DNA of 64,000 bases from Pyxicephalus adspersus (GCF_032062135.1 NC_092859.1:86118994-86182993); one strand, 5' to 3'; positions 23,301 through 43,950 are shown, counted from the first letter of the stretch. Program-made: numbers and translations. Notes: generated from the letters alone by a model not told the origin.

Positions 23301-26300
23301 GATGGGGTGCACTGGTATTATTGCAGGGTGGTATGGGGGTTAAGCAAGCTTGAGACAGGTGATGGGGTGCCCTGGAGTTTTTGCAAGGTGGTATGGATTC
23401 AAGAAGTGTGAGACTGGTGATGGCATGCACTGGTATTATTGCAGGGTGGCATGGGGTTCAGCAAGGGTGACACTGGTGATGGCATGCACAGCTATTATTG
23501 CAGGGTGGTATGGGATTCAGCAAGGCTTAAAAAGGTGATGGGGTGTCCTGGTACTATTTCAGAGTGGTATTGGATTCTGCAAGAATAGGACAATTAATGG
23601 GGTGCACTGGTATTTTTGCAGGGGATATGGAATGACAGGGAAAAGTCAATACAAGTGTTTAGTATTTCGGTGTTATTGCATTCTAATATGGGGTTCAGCA
23701 AGGGTGAGATAGGTGATAGGGAGCCTTCCTATTGTTGCCATGTGGTCTGGGAGTACAGGAGGGGGTGGGACAGATGATGGGATGCACTTCTAATATTGTG
23801 AGATGAAACACCCTTGCTGAACCACATACCACACTGCAATAATACTAGTGCACCCCATCACTTTTCTCAGCCTTCCTGAACCCCTTGCCACCCTGCAATA
23901 ATACCAGTGCACCCCATCACCTATCTCTCCTGCTGATCCCCATATTTCCCTGCAATAACACCAATATACAAAACACCTGTGTACAGATAATGGAGTGAAC
24001 TGGTATTTTTGCAGGGGATATGGAAGGATGGGAAAAAGTCATGACAGGTGTTTTTTTACTGGTGTTCTTGCAGGGTAATATGGGGTTCAGCAAGGAAGAG
24101 ATAAGTGATGGGGTGTCCTATTGTTGTTGATTTGGGGGAAAAGGAGTGGGTGAGACCGTTCATGGGGTCCATTCCTGTTATGAGGTGACTCACCCTTGGT
24201 GAACCACATAGCACTCTGCAATGATACCAGTCAACTGTCTCACCTTTCCTGAACACCCATATCACCCTGCAATATTACCAATCATTTCCAACAGCTATCT
24301 CTCCCTTGCTAAACCCTGCAATTACACCACTATACAAAAGACCTGTCTTCAATTTTCTCCATCTTTCCATATCCTCTTAAATAATACCAATTCAACCTAT
24401 TACTTGTCTCACCCTTGCTGATCTGCATTTCTCTGTGCAATAATACCAGTTCACCCCATCACCTGTCTCACCCTTTCCTAATCCCATACCCACATGCAGT
24501 AATAGCAGTGTGAGACGCGTGATGGGGTGCACTGGTATCATTGCAGGGTAGTATGGGGTTCAGCAAGAGTGAGATCATTGATGGGGTGCACTGATACTAT
24601 TGAAATGACAGTAAAGCACGTGTCAAACAGGTAATGGGGTGAACTGCATTTTTTTTGTAGGGAATATGGAAGGGTGGGAAAAGTAAAGACGGGTGTTTTG
24701 TATACTCATGTAATTGCAGGGTAATTTGGGGTTCAGCAAGAAAGAGATAGGTGATGGGTTGCACTCCTAATGTTAGGTGATTTGGGGGTACAGGAGGGTT
24801 TGGGAGGTGATGGGGTGCACTTCTTTTCTTATAAAGTGATTTGGGGGTACAGGAGGAGGTGAGATAGGTGATGGCGTGCACTGGTATTATTGCAGGGTGG
24901 TTTGGGGTTCAGCAAGGGTGACACAGGTGGTGGGGTGCACTGGTATTATTGCAAGGTGGTATATGGTTCAGCAAGTGTAAGTCAAAAGATGGGGTGTACT
25001 GGTAATATTGCAGGGTGGCATGGGGTACATTGTGCACGACGAGTGATGGGGGGCACTGGGAATTACTGCAGGGTGATTTGGGGTTCGGCAGCAGTGAGAC
25101 AGATAATGGAGTAAACTGGTATTTTTGCAGGGGATGTGGAAGGATGGGGAAACGTGATGACAGGTGTTTTTTATTTGGTGTTATTGCAGGGTAATAAGGG
25201 GTTCAGCAAGGGAGAGATAGGTGATATGGTGCCCTACTATTGCTCTGATATGGGGTACTGGTGGGGGTTGGACAGAAGATGGGGCGCACTCCTATTGTTG
25301 TGCGGTGACTCCCTTGCTGAACCACATCCCTCCCTGCAATAATACCAGTGCACCCCATCACCTATCTCACCCCCCGTACCCCCATATCACCTCACAACAA
25401 GTGTAATGCCCCATCACCTCAGCCCCTCATGTACCTCCAAATCACCTAACATGAGGAGTGCACCCTATCACCTATCTCTCCTTTGCTGAACCCCATATTA
25501 CCCTGCAAAAACACCAGAATACAAAACACCTGTCTTTACTTTTCCCCATCCTTCCTTATCCCCTGTAATCATTCCATTCCCCCCCAATACTTGTCTCACC
25601 CTTGCCTAACCGCATACCCACCTGCATTAATAGCAGTGTGAGAATAGTGATGGGGTGCACTGGTATTTCTGCAGGGTGATATGTCTGGTTCAGCAAGGGT
25701 GAGGGGGTGCACTGGTAATATTGCAGGGTGGTGAAGAGTTCAGGAAAGGTGAGACAGGTTATGGTGTGCACTGGTATTATTGCAGGGTGGTAAAGGGTTC
25801 AGCAAGGGTGAATCGGGTGATGGGGTGCACTGGTATTATTGCAGGGTGGTAAAGGGTTCAGCAAGGGTGAATCGGGTGATGGGGTGCACTGGTATTATTG
25901 CAAGGTGGCTATAATACCAGTATACAAAACGCATGTCTTTACTTTTGCACATCCTTGCATATCCCCTTCTATAATACCAGTTCACCCCTTTACTTGTCTC
26001 ACTTTTGCTGAACCCCATACCACCCTGCAATAATATCAAGGCACCCCATCAACTGTCTCACCCTTGCCTAACCCCATACCCAGCTGCAGTAATTGCAATG
26101 TGAGACGAGTGATCGTGTGCACTGGTCTTATTGCAGGGTGATATGGGGTTCAGCAGGAGTGAAACAGGTGATGGGGTGCACTGGTATTATTGCAGGTGGC
26201 ATGGGTTCAGCAAGGTTGAGACAAGTGATGGGGTGCCGTGGCATTTTTGCAGGATGGTATGGGTTCAAGAAATGTGAGACATGTGATGGGGTGCAGTGGT

Positions 26301-27904
26301 ATTTCTGCCGGGTGGCATGGGGTTCAGCAAGGGTGAGGTAGGTGATGGGGTGTATTGGAATTATTGTGGGGTGGTATGTGGTTCAGCAAGGGTGAGGCAG
26401 GTTATGGGGTGCATTGGTATTATTGCAGCATGGTATGGGGTTCAGCGGGATAAGGACAGGTGATGGGGAGCACTGGTATTTTTGGAGGGTGCCATGGGGT
26501 TCTGAAAGTGTGATTTGCAATAATATCAGTGCACCCCACCACTTGTCTCACCCTTCCTGAACACCCATATCGCTCTGCAAAAAACACCAGCATAAACAAC
26601 ACCTGTCTTCACTATTCCCCATCCTTACATTTCCCCTGCAATATTACCAGTGCACCCCATTTTTTGTCCCACCCTTGCCTATCCCCATACCCACCTGCAG
26701 TAATTGCAATGTGAGACGAGTGATTGTGTGCACTGAAGTTATTGCAGTGTGGTATGGGGTTCAGCAAGGGTGAGACAGGTGATGGGGTGCACTGGCAATT
26801 TGCAGGGTGGTAAAGGGTTCAGCAAGGGTGAGATAGGTGACGGGCTGCACTGGTATTATTGCAGGGTGGTGTGTTGTTCAGCAAGAGTGAGACAGATAAT
26901 ACAGTGAACTTTTTGCAGGGGATTTGGAAGGATGGGTAAAAGTCATGACAGGTGTTTTTTTTTTGTATACTGGTGTTATTGCGGGGTTATATGGGGTTCA
27001 GCAAGAGGGAGATAGATGATGGGGTGCTCTCCCATTGTTTTCATGTGATATGGGATACAGGAGAGGGTCAGACAGATGATGGGGTGAATTCCTATTGTGA
27101 GGTAATTCATCCTTGCTGAACCACTTACCACCCTGCAACAATAACAATGCTAATCCTAACCTGCAATATTACCAGTGCACCCCATCACCTGCCTCAAAGG
27201 CCTTTCTGAACCCCATACCACCCTGCAATATTACCATTATACAATGCACCTGTCTTCACTTTTCCCCACCTTTCCATATACCCTGCAATAATACCAGTTA
27301 ACCTCATTTCTTGTCTCCCTCTTGTTGAACCACATATTCACCCTTGCCTAACCCTATACCCACATGCAGTAATAGCAGTGTGAGACGAGTGATGGGGTGG
27401 ACCGGCAATATTTAGGGTGGTATTGGGTTCAACAGGAGTGATTGGGTGTACTGGTTTTATTGCAGGGTGGTAAGGGGTTCAGCGAAGGCGAGACAGGTAA
27501 TGGGGTGCACTGGTAATATTTCAGGGTGGTTTGGGGTTAAGAAAGGGTGAGATAGGTGATGGGGTGCACTCCTACTATTAGGTGACATAGGGTACAGGAG
27601 GGGTGAGAGGTGATGGGGTGCACTCTAATTGTTGTGAGGTGATATGGGGGTACATGAGGGGTGATATAGATAATGGGGTGCTCCTATTTTTGTGAATTGA
27701 TGCACCCTTGCTGAACCCCATTTAAACTTGCAATATTACCAGTAATATCCATCACCTATCTCTCCCTTGCTGAACCCCATATTACCCTGCATTAACACCA
27801 GTATATAAAAGAATTCTTTTCACTTTTTCCCCATTCTTCCATATCCCCTGCATTATTACCAGTTCACCCATCACCTGTCTCACCCTTGCTGAACCACATA
27901 TTTC

Positions 27905-28170
27905 AATAAATTTGAAATAATGAAAAAGACTGGGTTATTTTTGTGGCAAAAGTCAACCGTGTGTATTTAGCATACATAAAAGTACGCAATTATGGACATT
28001 ACAAATTATCAGTGACAACATAAGCATTAGATAATATATATAATAAAACAAACGTAACAGTCAGGCATCCCCTAAGGATGGATTTTTAAGGGGTTTGCTT
28101 TTGTAACTAGACATAGATTTGTCTGACTGAGTAAAGAGGTGGTATAAAAGTCATAGGTCTTCTCCCAATG
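27905..28170. repeat. non-satellite insert in array A, first copy
   Basis: AT-rich 265-bp stretch (contains ggcaaaagtcaaccgtgtgt and caggcatcccctaaggatgg) interrupting the array. A near-identical copy lies at 30485-30755 with matching satellite flanks, so array segment and insert were duplicated together about 2.6 kb apart. Absent from array B. Family not identified. Confidence 0.8.
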
Positions 28171-30484
28171 TGTTTCGCAATAACAAAACAGTGCACCCAT
28201 TTCCTGTCTTAACCTTGCTGAACCCCATTCTACCCTGCAAGGATACCAGTGCACCCCATCACCTATCTTACCCTTCCTGAACACCTATATCACCCTGCAA
28301 TAATACCAGTAATACCAATTACCTATCTCTCCCTTGCTGAACCCTATATTTCCCTGCAATACCACCAGTATACAAAACACGTATCTTCAATTTTCTCCAT
28401 CTTTCCATATCCCCTGCAATAATACCAATTCACCCTATTACTTGTCTTACCCTTGCTAAACTTCATTCCTCCGTGCAATAATACCAGTGCAGCCCATCAT
28501 CTGTCTTACCCTTGCCTAACTCCATACCCACATGCAGTAATAGCAGTGTGAGATGAGTGATGGGGTACACTGGTATTATTGCGGGATGAAATGAGGGTGA
28601 AGGAAGTGTCAAACAGGTAATGGGGTGAACTGCTTTTTTTGCAGAGGATATGGAAAGATGGGGAAAATTGAAGATACGTGTTTTGTATGCTGATGTTATT
28701 GCAGGGTAATTTGGGGTTCATTAAGGGAGAGATTGGTGATGGGGTGCACTCCTATTGTTAGGTGATATGGGGGTACAGGAGGGGGTGAGATAGGTGATGG
28801 CATGCACTGGTATTATTGCAGGGTGGTATGGGGTTCAGCAAGGGTGAGACAGGTGATGGGGTGTACTGCTAATATTGCAAGGGATATGGAAGGATGGGGA
28901 AACATGATGACAAGGGTTTTTATACTGGTGTTATTGCAGATGATGGGGTGCACTGCTATTGTTGTGAGGTGACTCACCCTTCCTGAGCCACATAAAACCC
29001 TGCAATAATCCCAGTGTACCCCATCACCTATCTCACCCCCATGTACCCCCATATGACCTAACAATAGGAGTGCACCCTTTCACCTATCTCTCCCTTGCTG
29101 AAACCCATATTAGCAGGCAACAATACCAGTATACAAAACACATGTCTTAACTTTTCCCCATCCTTCCATATCTCTTCAGCTTTGGTGAACCCTTTACCAC
29201 CCAATAATAATACCAGTGCAGCCCATCACATTTCTCTCACTTGTTGAACCCCATTCCACCCTGCAATAATATCAGTGTATATCAGGTATTATTGCTGGGT
29301 GGTATGGGGTTCAGCAAAGGTGAGACAGGTGACAGGGTGCACTGGTATTTTTGCAGGGTGGTCTGTGGTTTGATTGGTTGCACTCCTATTATTTCAGGGT
29401 GGTATGGGGTACAGCAAGAGTGAGACAGATAATAAAGTGAACTGGTATTTTTTCAGTGGATTTGGAAGGATGGGTAAAATTCATGACAGGGGTTTTTATA
29501 CCGATGTAATTGGAGGGTTATATGGGGTTCAGCAAGGGTAAGATAGATGATGAGGTGCCCTCTCATTGTTGTGATATGATATGGGATACAGGAGGGTGTG
29601 AGACAGATGATGGGGTGAATTCCTATTGTGAGGTGATTCATCCTTGCAAAACCACATACCACCCTTCAAAAATACCAGTGCACCCCATCATCTGTCTCCT
29701 ACTTGCCGAACCCCATACCACCCTGCAACAATACCAGTGCACCCCATCACTTGTCCCACCCTTGCTGAACCCCATCCTGACCTTCGATATTACCAGTGCA
29801 CATTCCATATCGCCCTGCATTAATACCAGCATACAATCCGCCTGTCTTCACTTTTCACTGTATTTCCATATACCCTGCAATATTACCAGTGCACTCCATG
29901 ACCTGTCTTACCCTTGCCTAACACCATACCCACATGCAGTAATAGCAGTGTGAGATGAGTGATGGGTTGGACTGGTATTATTGCAGGGTGATATTGGGTT
30001 CAGCAAGGGTGAAAGAAGTGATTGGGTGAACTGGTATTATTGGAGGGTGGTATGGGGTTGAGCGAGGGTGAGACAGGTGATGCGGTTAACTGGTAATATT
30101 GCAGGGGATATGGAAGGATGTGGAAAAGTGAAGACAGGAGATTTTTAAACCGCTGTTATTGCAGAGTAATATGGGGTTCCGCAAGGGAGAGATAGGTGAT
30201 GGGGTACACTCCTATTAGCTGACATGGGGTACAGGAGGTGGTGAGAGGAGATGGGGTGCACTCATATTGTTGTGAGGTGATATGGGGGTACATGAGGGGT
30301 GGGACAGATAATGGGGTACACTCCTATTTTTGTAAGGTGACGCACCCTTGCTGAACCCCATATTACTCTGCAATAACTCCAGTATATAAAAGAACTCTCT
30401 TCACTTTTTTTCCCCATTCTTCCATATCCCCTGCAATATTACCAGTTCACCCATTATCTCACGCTTGCTGAACTACATATTTCA

Positions 30485-30755
30485 ATAAAATTGAAATAAT
30501 AAAAAACACTGTGTTTTTTGTGGCAAAAGTCAACCGTGTGTATTTAGCATACATAAAAGTACACGATCATGGACATTACAATTTATCAGTGACAACCTGA
30601 GCAGTCGATAATATATATATATTAAATCAAACGTAACAGTCAGGAATCCCCTAAGGATGGATTTTTAAGGGGTTTGCCTTTTGTAACTAGACATACAGTT
30701 GTCTGACTGAGTAAAGAGGTGGTATTAATGTCTATCCCGACGCCTTTCGCAAAAA
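30485..30755. repeat. non-satellite insert in array A, second copy
   Basis: Same sequence as 27905-28170 with a few substitutions (caggaatcccctaaggatgg). Confidence 0.8.
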
Positions 30756-31384
30756 AAATACACCCCAATTATTGTCTTACCTTCCTGAACACCCATATCA
30801 CCCTACAATAAAACCAGTAATAGACATCACCTGTCTCTCCCTTGCTGAACCCCATATTTCTCTGCAATAACACTGTTATACAAACACCTGTCTTCACTTT
30901 TCCCCATCTTTCAATATCCCCTGCAATAATACCAGTGCACCCCATTACTTGTCCCAGTGTTCCTGAACCCCATACCACCCTGCAATTATACCAGTGCACC
31001 CCATCTCCTGTCTGCAATAATACCAGTACACTCCATCACCTGTTTCACCCTTACTCCATACCCACCTGCAGAAATAGCAAAAAGAAATAAATATTATTGC
31101 AGGGTGGTATGTGGTTCAGCAAGAGTAAGACAGATAATGGGGTGAACTGGTATTTTTGTAGGGGATATGGAAGGATTGGGAAAAGTGAAGAGAGTTTTTA
31201 TATATGGGTGTTACTGCAGGCTAATATGGGGTTCAGCAAGGGAGTGATAGGTGATGGGGATTTTGTGATATGATATGGGGGTACAGGAGGGGGTGGGACA
31301 GATGATGGGGTGCACTCCTATTGTTGTGAGATGACACACCCTTGCTGAACCACATACCACACTGCATTAATACTAGTGCACCCA

Positions 31385-31920
31385 AGATGAAAGATGATGC
31401 GGACTTTGCTCCACTGGGCATCTGGTGCATTATCCAGCTCAGACATTTTATACGCTTTCTTCCATCATTAGACCAGTTTCTCTGTTCTTTTACTGTTTTT
31501 GAGCAGCTTTGTTCAGGTCATGGTCCTGTACATCAGGTAGTGTCCTTGCTATATGCAGCCTTGATTGTTCCAGAACCTGACTCCACTGTATTTACAAAGA
31601 TGGGAAATGGACTAGGGTATGGTGCAATAACAAATCTTCATGTTGTTTCTCTTTGCTCATAAGTCCTCCTCTATCAGTACTGCCTACCAAGAGCAGGGAT
31701 ACAAAATCATCACTTGGTTGGAGTCTCGACACTTTACACTATACAGTTTATCATTAGAGAAGTCCCAGAAGTGTTGATACTGCAATGAAGGGGTAGGCAT
31801 ACTTCTTTATATATTTTGGGACTGTCCCCCCAAAAAAAAAACCTTTTCTTGTCAGGTTTATCAGAGTATGCCAAAAATTTACAGATGAGATCCCTTTGAA
31901 ATTGGTGTTCCTAATGCTAA
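31385..31920 (+). mobile_element. L1/Tx1-like LINE fragment, ORF2 C-terminal end
   Basis: An open stretch includes TVFEQLCSGHGPVHQVVSLL followed by YAAL, and later, in another frame, CNEGVGILLYIFWDCP, both typical of the C-terminal part of L1/Tx1-type ORF2. Frames are broken. It forms the distal edge of satellite array A; the counterpart in copy B is 60355-60540. Confidence 0.65.
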
Positions 31921-32880
31921 TCTAGTCCTGCCTATAGTAATTTTCTGTTCACTCGCCAATTTAATAGGGCGCGGGCATGTATTCCAGCTCTCTGGAATTA
32001 AGCGGGGAAGCCAACCCTAGCTCTGTGGTTCTCTAAAATTAATGAGGTCTTATAATTGGAAGAAATGACTGCTACTTAAAGAGGTACTGAGAAAAAGGTG
32101 GGTCAAAGATGGTTTTAATGTGTGTGCTTTTATCAATACCATCCTGCAGTGTTGAGTAAGGTAAGACTGTCCTGTTGAACAGTTGATACGTCTTGCCTAA
32201 TATAATATTATTGGGCACTGTTTGCAATGGAAGATTCTTTCCTTTGCCCCCACAACTGTAGGCGGCTGAGATCTTTCTATAGCTGTGGGCTTATAGGTGA
32301 ATACACTTTATTGACCGGATGTAATTAGTACAAGGTGAATAAAAAATATGGGCATTCTTAGTTACCTATGTTTCTAAACTAATTAATTTATTGAATCATA
32401 ATTTGCAACAGACAGAAAGGACATTTCCAGTGGGAAGAGCCAATATAAGAAACATTGATAGGTTGGTAATAATTGTTATTGTTATAATTTATATGTGGTT
32501 GTCTTTTTTTTTCAGTATAATGTAAAAAATGTCTGTAATTGTAGGCTGGGTTTTTCCTGAAGAAGTGGACTTTTTTGATCTGAGAAACATGTTAAATGTA
32601 TTCAGCCTGGTTTTATTTTTTGTATTTACTTACCCATATTGTTTTTAAGAAATTTTACATTGTTATTGAATAACATTTTAATGTATGTTGGATTTCTTTT
32701 AAAAATGTTCACAAACATAAAATTTTTTTGAATGCCTCTAAAGTCCTGGGTCTCCGAATCCTTTCTTTCCTTTTATGTTTGAATTTAAAGGTATGTGGCA
32801 TTTGCTCTTTCTAGGGGATCGTCCTTACAAATAATCTTCCTTTGTTTCCTATCTTTACCAAACTGAACACTCTACAGTTA
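31920..32880. other. intergenic, no gene seen
   Basis: AT-rich sequence with broken low-complexity frames. No coding frame, RNA gene or clear element recognised. It is missing from copy B. Confidence 0.5.
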
Positions 32881-32889
32881 TCCCTATAC

Positions 32890-33910
32890 CCTATACCTGA
32901 CCTGACCACTAGGGGAATGGCAAGGGCCTTTAACAGGATGGGAATTAGCTTATACAGGCCCTTGCCATTCTACTGGTGGTCAGGTCAAATGTAAGGACAG
33001 GAAATTCTGCTAATGTATGACAAAGCTAATTCCCGTCCTGTGAAAGGACCCCAGCATTCCACTAGAAAGTCAGATCCAGAATTAGAATACTGGTACAAGA
33101 ACCTTATAATACCTCTTCGTAGTCACGTACCCTGGAGCTGATTAGTGGGGAATGCCAAGGTCTTTCAATGCAGTGGGAATTAGCCTTATTGTATATGAGC
33201 AGGCTATTTTATATCCTTATATTGGACCTGACCACTAGGAGGCATCCAAAGGTCCTTGCATTGGATAGGAATCGGCCAAAGCCAATTCCTATCTAAATGC
33301 TGGACCTGACCATTAAGGTAATGATAAGCCCCTTGTACTGGATGGGAATTGGTCTTGTTTTTATGAGTGGGCTTTTTCCTATCCATATACTGGACCTGAC
33401 TATTAGGGGACATCCGAAGTGGTACTGGATAGGAATTAGCCCGGTCATACATGAGGTGGCTTGTTCCTATCCTTATACTTAACCTGACTACTGAGATTAT
33501 AATAATGAGGTCCTTGTACTGGATAGGACTTAGCCTTGTAAATGAGTGGGCTATTTCCTATCCTTATACCTGACCTGACCTGACCTAATAAAATGGGGAG
33601 GTCCTTGTACTGGATGGAAATTAGCTTTGTTATATATGAGCAGGCTATTTCCTATCCTTTTATCAGAGCTAACCACTAGCAGGCATCATAAGGTCCTTGT
33701 ATGGAATGAGAATTAGCCAGGTCATCGATGCTCAGGCTATTTCCCATTCCTATACCAGACCTGACCACTTAAGCAGCAAAAGATCTTTGTACTGGATGGG
33801 AATTAGACTTGTTATATATGAACAAGGCTATTTTCCTATTCAAATACTGGACCTGCCAACAAAATAACAATGAGATCCTTATACTGGGTGGGAATTAGCC
33901 CGATCACATG
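32890..33910. repeat. ~105-bp minisatellite, about nine units
   Basis: Units carry ggtccttgtactggatggga, attagcc, a stretch like tgagcaggctatttcctatc, and acctgaccacta. They are variable, roughly 100-115 bp, with an inverted fragment near 32935-33010. Copy B retains only about three units (60550-60880). Confidence 0.8.
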
Positions 33911-34344
33911 TGTGTAAGCAGCAGGAAAGTTGCTGCATTCAGCTAAATTGCAAAATGGAAATACTGAAGGAGCATACAGATAAATCCCCAGTGCACTTCT
34001 CATAATACAAAGATGTTTCCACTATCATGCCCACATTTTTAGGATTAATCTTTTACCAGCATTTCTCAATAATTTCATAGAACTCCCAGACTTCCTATAG
34101 AATTATAGAAAAGTTCTGTGCACTGCTTGGCCATGGTCATTTAAAAATAAAAAAAAAAATAAGAAAAGGAAAAAAGGCTTTTTCATAAACTCTAACACCA
34201 ACATTTCCACCTAAGGATAAAAGTGTACTGACCTTTTCCATGATGAATAAGAAAAGCTTAGGCAGAGGGGTACTAAATTATTTACAAAAGTGTATTTACA
34301 GTAAAAACACTGCACCAAAAAAACTGTACAAGATCAATGGAAGT
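33911..34344 (-). other. YEATS4 3' flank / probable 3' UTR
   Basis: AT-rich sequence just downstream of the YEATS4 stop (gene on the minus strand). No strong AATAAA in minus orientation was found in the first 400 bp, so the polyadenylation site is undetermined. Confidence 0.4.
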
Positions 34345-41543
<7,199 letters not shown>

Positions 41544-41885
41544 ATTGCAGCGGGAGGCGGCCGGGGAGGGGCAGGAGCAGCTCACCCAGGAGCCAGCGCC
41601 TTTCAGCTCACCGAACAACCAGACAAAGCCGAGCAGATAGCGGGGAGCTCACACACAGCTCAGGGAATTTCAGCGCCAACAGCGGACACCTTTGTCCTCA
41701 CACAAACCTTACGCCACAGTCAGTCCCCTCCTATTCTATTGTGAGAATGGTACAATCCAGGCAAACCAACTTCCCTCCTCATTGCAGAGACCGCGCATAG
41801 GGGCGGGGCCTGGTAGTGACGTAATGATCCCAGTAGCTACACTGAGGAAGGGGAGGTCTATGGGCGGAGCCTTTTCTCTGTAGGC
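41544..41885 (-). promoter_or_regulatory. YEATS4 promoter region
   Basis: GC- and CpG-rich stretch directly upstream of the start. Contains a GC box (gggcggggcc, 41801-41810), a second one (gggcgga, near 41862-41868), and a CRE-like tgacgtaa at 41817-41824, spaced a few dozen bases apart. No TATA box. Typical of a housekeeping gene. A divergent transcript cannot be excluded but no second gene is visible. Confidence 0.6.
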
Positions 41886-41945
41886 GGGCTGATATGAGTG
41901 TGACTATGCACATGGAGGCTGGATAGGAGTGTGGATGTTTTAGTG

Positions 41946-42127
41946 CAGTGGTTGGCAACCTTTTCGGTCCAGCAGACCACTAAAATCTCTGGCTCCTGAC
42001 TGCGAATGCGCAGGGAGCTCGAAGGGGGAAAACCCAGCGGGGTCCTTCTCCTGACCCCACTTGGGGGTGTACCGGCCAGAGCCACGCAGCACTAAAAAAT
42101 TTTCAGAACACTGGTTGGCGACCGCTG
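41946..42127. mobile_element. non-autonomous hAT-like MITE, member 3
   Basis: 182 bp, left end cagtggttggcaaccttttc, right end ggttggcgaccgctg, i.e. matching terminal inverted repeats of hAT type. Shorter than other members and without tgacgtca. Lies about 60 bp upstream of the YEATS4 GC boxes. Confidence 0.75.
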
Positions 42128-42540
42128 TTTCTCACATTTTGTTTTAAATTTCTGAGGAAAAAATTGTAATTTTCTGTATTATTCTATTAATTTACATTTT
42201 AAATATATAAATAAATCAAGCCAAAAAAAATGTCTCAAATCATCCTAAATCTATTAATGTACATCAAATCAATAATAACAGCTATACAATCTTCTAGTTT
42301 CTTTAATTATATATATCTATCTTAACCAACTTTACCCATAAGTTCTTTTATTGCTCATTTCAAATTACTAAATTTATATATATATTTATAATAAATCAAA
42401 CTTTATTACTCCCCTAGGCCTAATAAAAAATAAGAATTCATCTTTTCTGTTTATTATATATTTTACTGGGGTTACCACATACCTTTCCTACTATCTTTTC
42501 ATTTCCAGTTTGTACAGCGATAACACAGCTGTAATTACTA

Positions 42541-43040
42541 GTGTTGGTTGAATATCTCACTGTTCAATTTGCCAGCTATTCGATCTAATAGTGAGAAATT
42601 CTCTGGGTGATCAAATGCGGAGTTCGAACACCATGGTGCGAAAATTCAGGTTTTTTAGGGTCTTTTAAGGGTTGCAAGAGCAATCAGATTGCCCTTGCAG
42701 CTCTTTACTAGTTGTATGTATTCATAGATAGAGTTTCTCTATCCAAGAATACAGGGCACTACAGGTGATGAATGACAAGTGCCCAGACATTGTAGTAGAA
42801 CTGCAGAGGTCTGCAGTTCAGTTTCCCATGTGACGTCACAATGTCATTTTGGGAAAAAAGTTAGTTAAAAAACACAAACATTCAATAAATTACTTTAAAA
42901 TTAATTTTTATTATTTTTGAACACATTTTTTTCCCCAGATTTTTACCGTCGAATCACCCGTTTTTCGGGTCGGGTCTATCGGAATTCAAACAGCCATATT
43001 CGGTTCGAATATAAGGACAAAACGAATTCCAACACCAACC
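42541..43040. mobile_element. MITE-like repeat with gtgttgg termini
   Basis: Left end gtgttggttgaatatctcac, right end cgaattccaacaccaacc, partly inverted. Contains ttcgaaca-type palindromes and a full tgacgtca at 42831-42838. No ORF. Class not assigned. Confidence 0.45.
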
Positions 43041-43234
43041 AATTACCAATCATCTAAACAAGACATATACACTTAAATTACCCTATTATACTACATATAA
43101 CATTAACAACACTAAGACAAGGGAACAAAGGAAGGAGAGGGAAAGGGAAGCAGGCCAAAAACAATCCAAAAAATGAAAAGAAAAAAAAATACATCATACA
43201 TTAACAATGATATAACTATATAGTTGTAATGCAC

Positions 43235-43950
43235 GTGGGTGTGGACCCACTGTGCCACTGACTGGGTATGCCCTAGAGAGGCGTAACTAAGCCGCTACCT
43301 GGTCTTCACTAGAGCCTCTGATGGTGAGGATAGGCTTGGGGCGCAGGGTAGCTGCCAGGTGCCACTCCAGAGCAATCCCCGGGTCAGTGGCAGCTGACCA
43401 GAGGGGTCAGGGCATTTGATGCAAGCACTGAGGGGCTTGCGTGGCTTGGAGGATATGGGTCAGAAGAGAAGGCAAACAGCCAAAAGTCCATGAACGAGAT
43501 TTGAGGTCAGGGCCAGGCGGCAAACAGGCAAAAGTCCATAAACGAGATCCGAGGTCAGGGTCAGGTGGGAAACAGGCAAAGTCCAAGAATTCAGTAAACA
43601 AGATCCGGAACACAGCAAAGCCGACAGAAAAAGCACCCTTGCACTAAGAGTTAGACTAGCTAAAACCATGAGATTGCTCAGGCATCTTCCTGTAGTAGGA
43701 AGCGCCTTTAAATACCTGCAGAAATCCAGCCATAGGCTGGTGAAACAGAGGGCGTGTATGTGTTGCCCCATAGGTGAAGAGAGATACCCACGCCAGATCA
43801 AACACCGGTGCAAGTTTCCATCAGGAAGGAAACTTCGGCATGGAACACAGGTAGTGGGTTATGCTACCTGCTGCCCACGAAGTCAGTATGGCGGCAGGAG
43901 GGAAAAGAGAGAACCCGGCAGACAGTATTGCTCTCATCTTCTTGTTCACT
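43235..43950. repeat. interspersed repeat with internal 48-bp tandem units
   Basis: About 2.6 units of period 48 bp at 43481-43605 (caaaagtccataaacgagat, then ccgaggtcaggg...). Overlapping ORFs on both strands are products of the repeat. It lies beside the LINE at 44040-46245. Class unknown. Confidence 0.5.

Larger units (their letters stand above)
20460..31385. repeat. orientation-switching satellite array, copy A (~10.9 kb)
   Basis: Tandem units of about 59 bp, roughly 170-185 of them (key string atggggtgcactggtattat, then tgcagggtggtatggggttc and agcaagggtgagacaggtg). Blocks of G-rich orientation alternate with their reverse complements: C-rich blocks at about 21930-22180, 23020-23280, 23815-23985, 24190-24510, 25310-25635, 25910-26095, 26515-26705, 27110-27375, 27705-27905, 28175-28545, 28970-29285, 29640-29945, 30350-30480, 30760-31080 and 31330-31385. 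Ten of the C-to-G switches share a junction of the form tacccacctgcagtaatagc (near 22165, 23267, 24490, 25612, 26085, 26685, 27355, 28525, 29928 and 31057), so a higher-order unit containing an inverted pair was amplified. ORFs in it are not genes. Confidence 0.93.

Noticed and set aside
20602..31100. Dozens of 60-147 codon ORFs with Cys/Trp- or Pro/His-rich peptides
   Set aside because: They are six-frame readings of the ~59-bp satellite; the unit is not a multiple of 3 and frames shift constantly.
20460..31385. CRISPR-like repeat-spacer pattern
   Set aside because: The repeats are contiguous satellite units in an animal genome, without unique spacers or cas genes.
20460..31385. G-quadruplex array
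   Set aside because: G runs occur, but loops between them are mostly longer than 7 nt (about 18, 6, 8, 13), so canonical G4 is not supported.
43407..43813. 68-127 codon ORFs with repeated CLPPGPDL/SRSWTF-like peptides
   Set aside because: They result from the 48-bp tandem repeat, on both strands.
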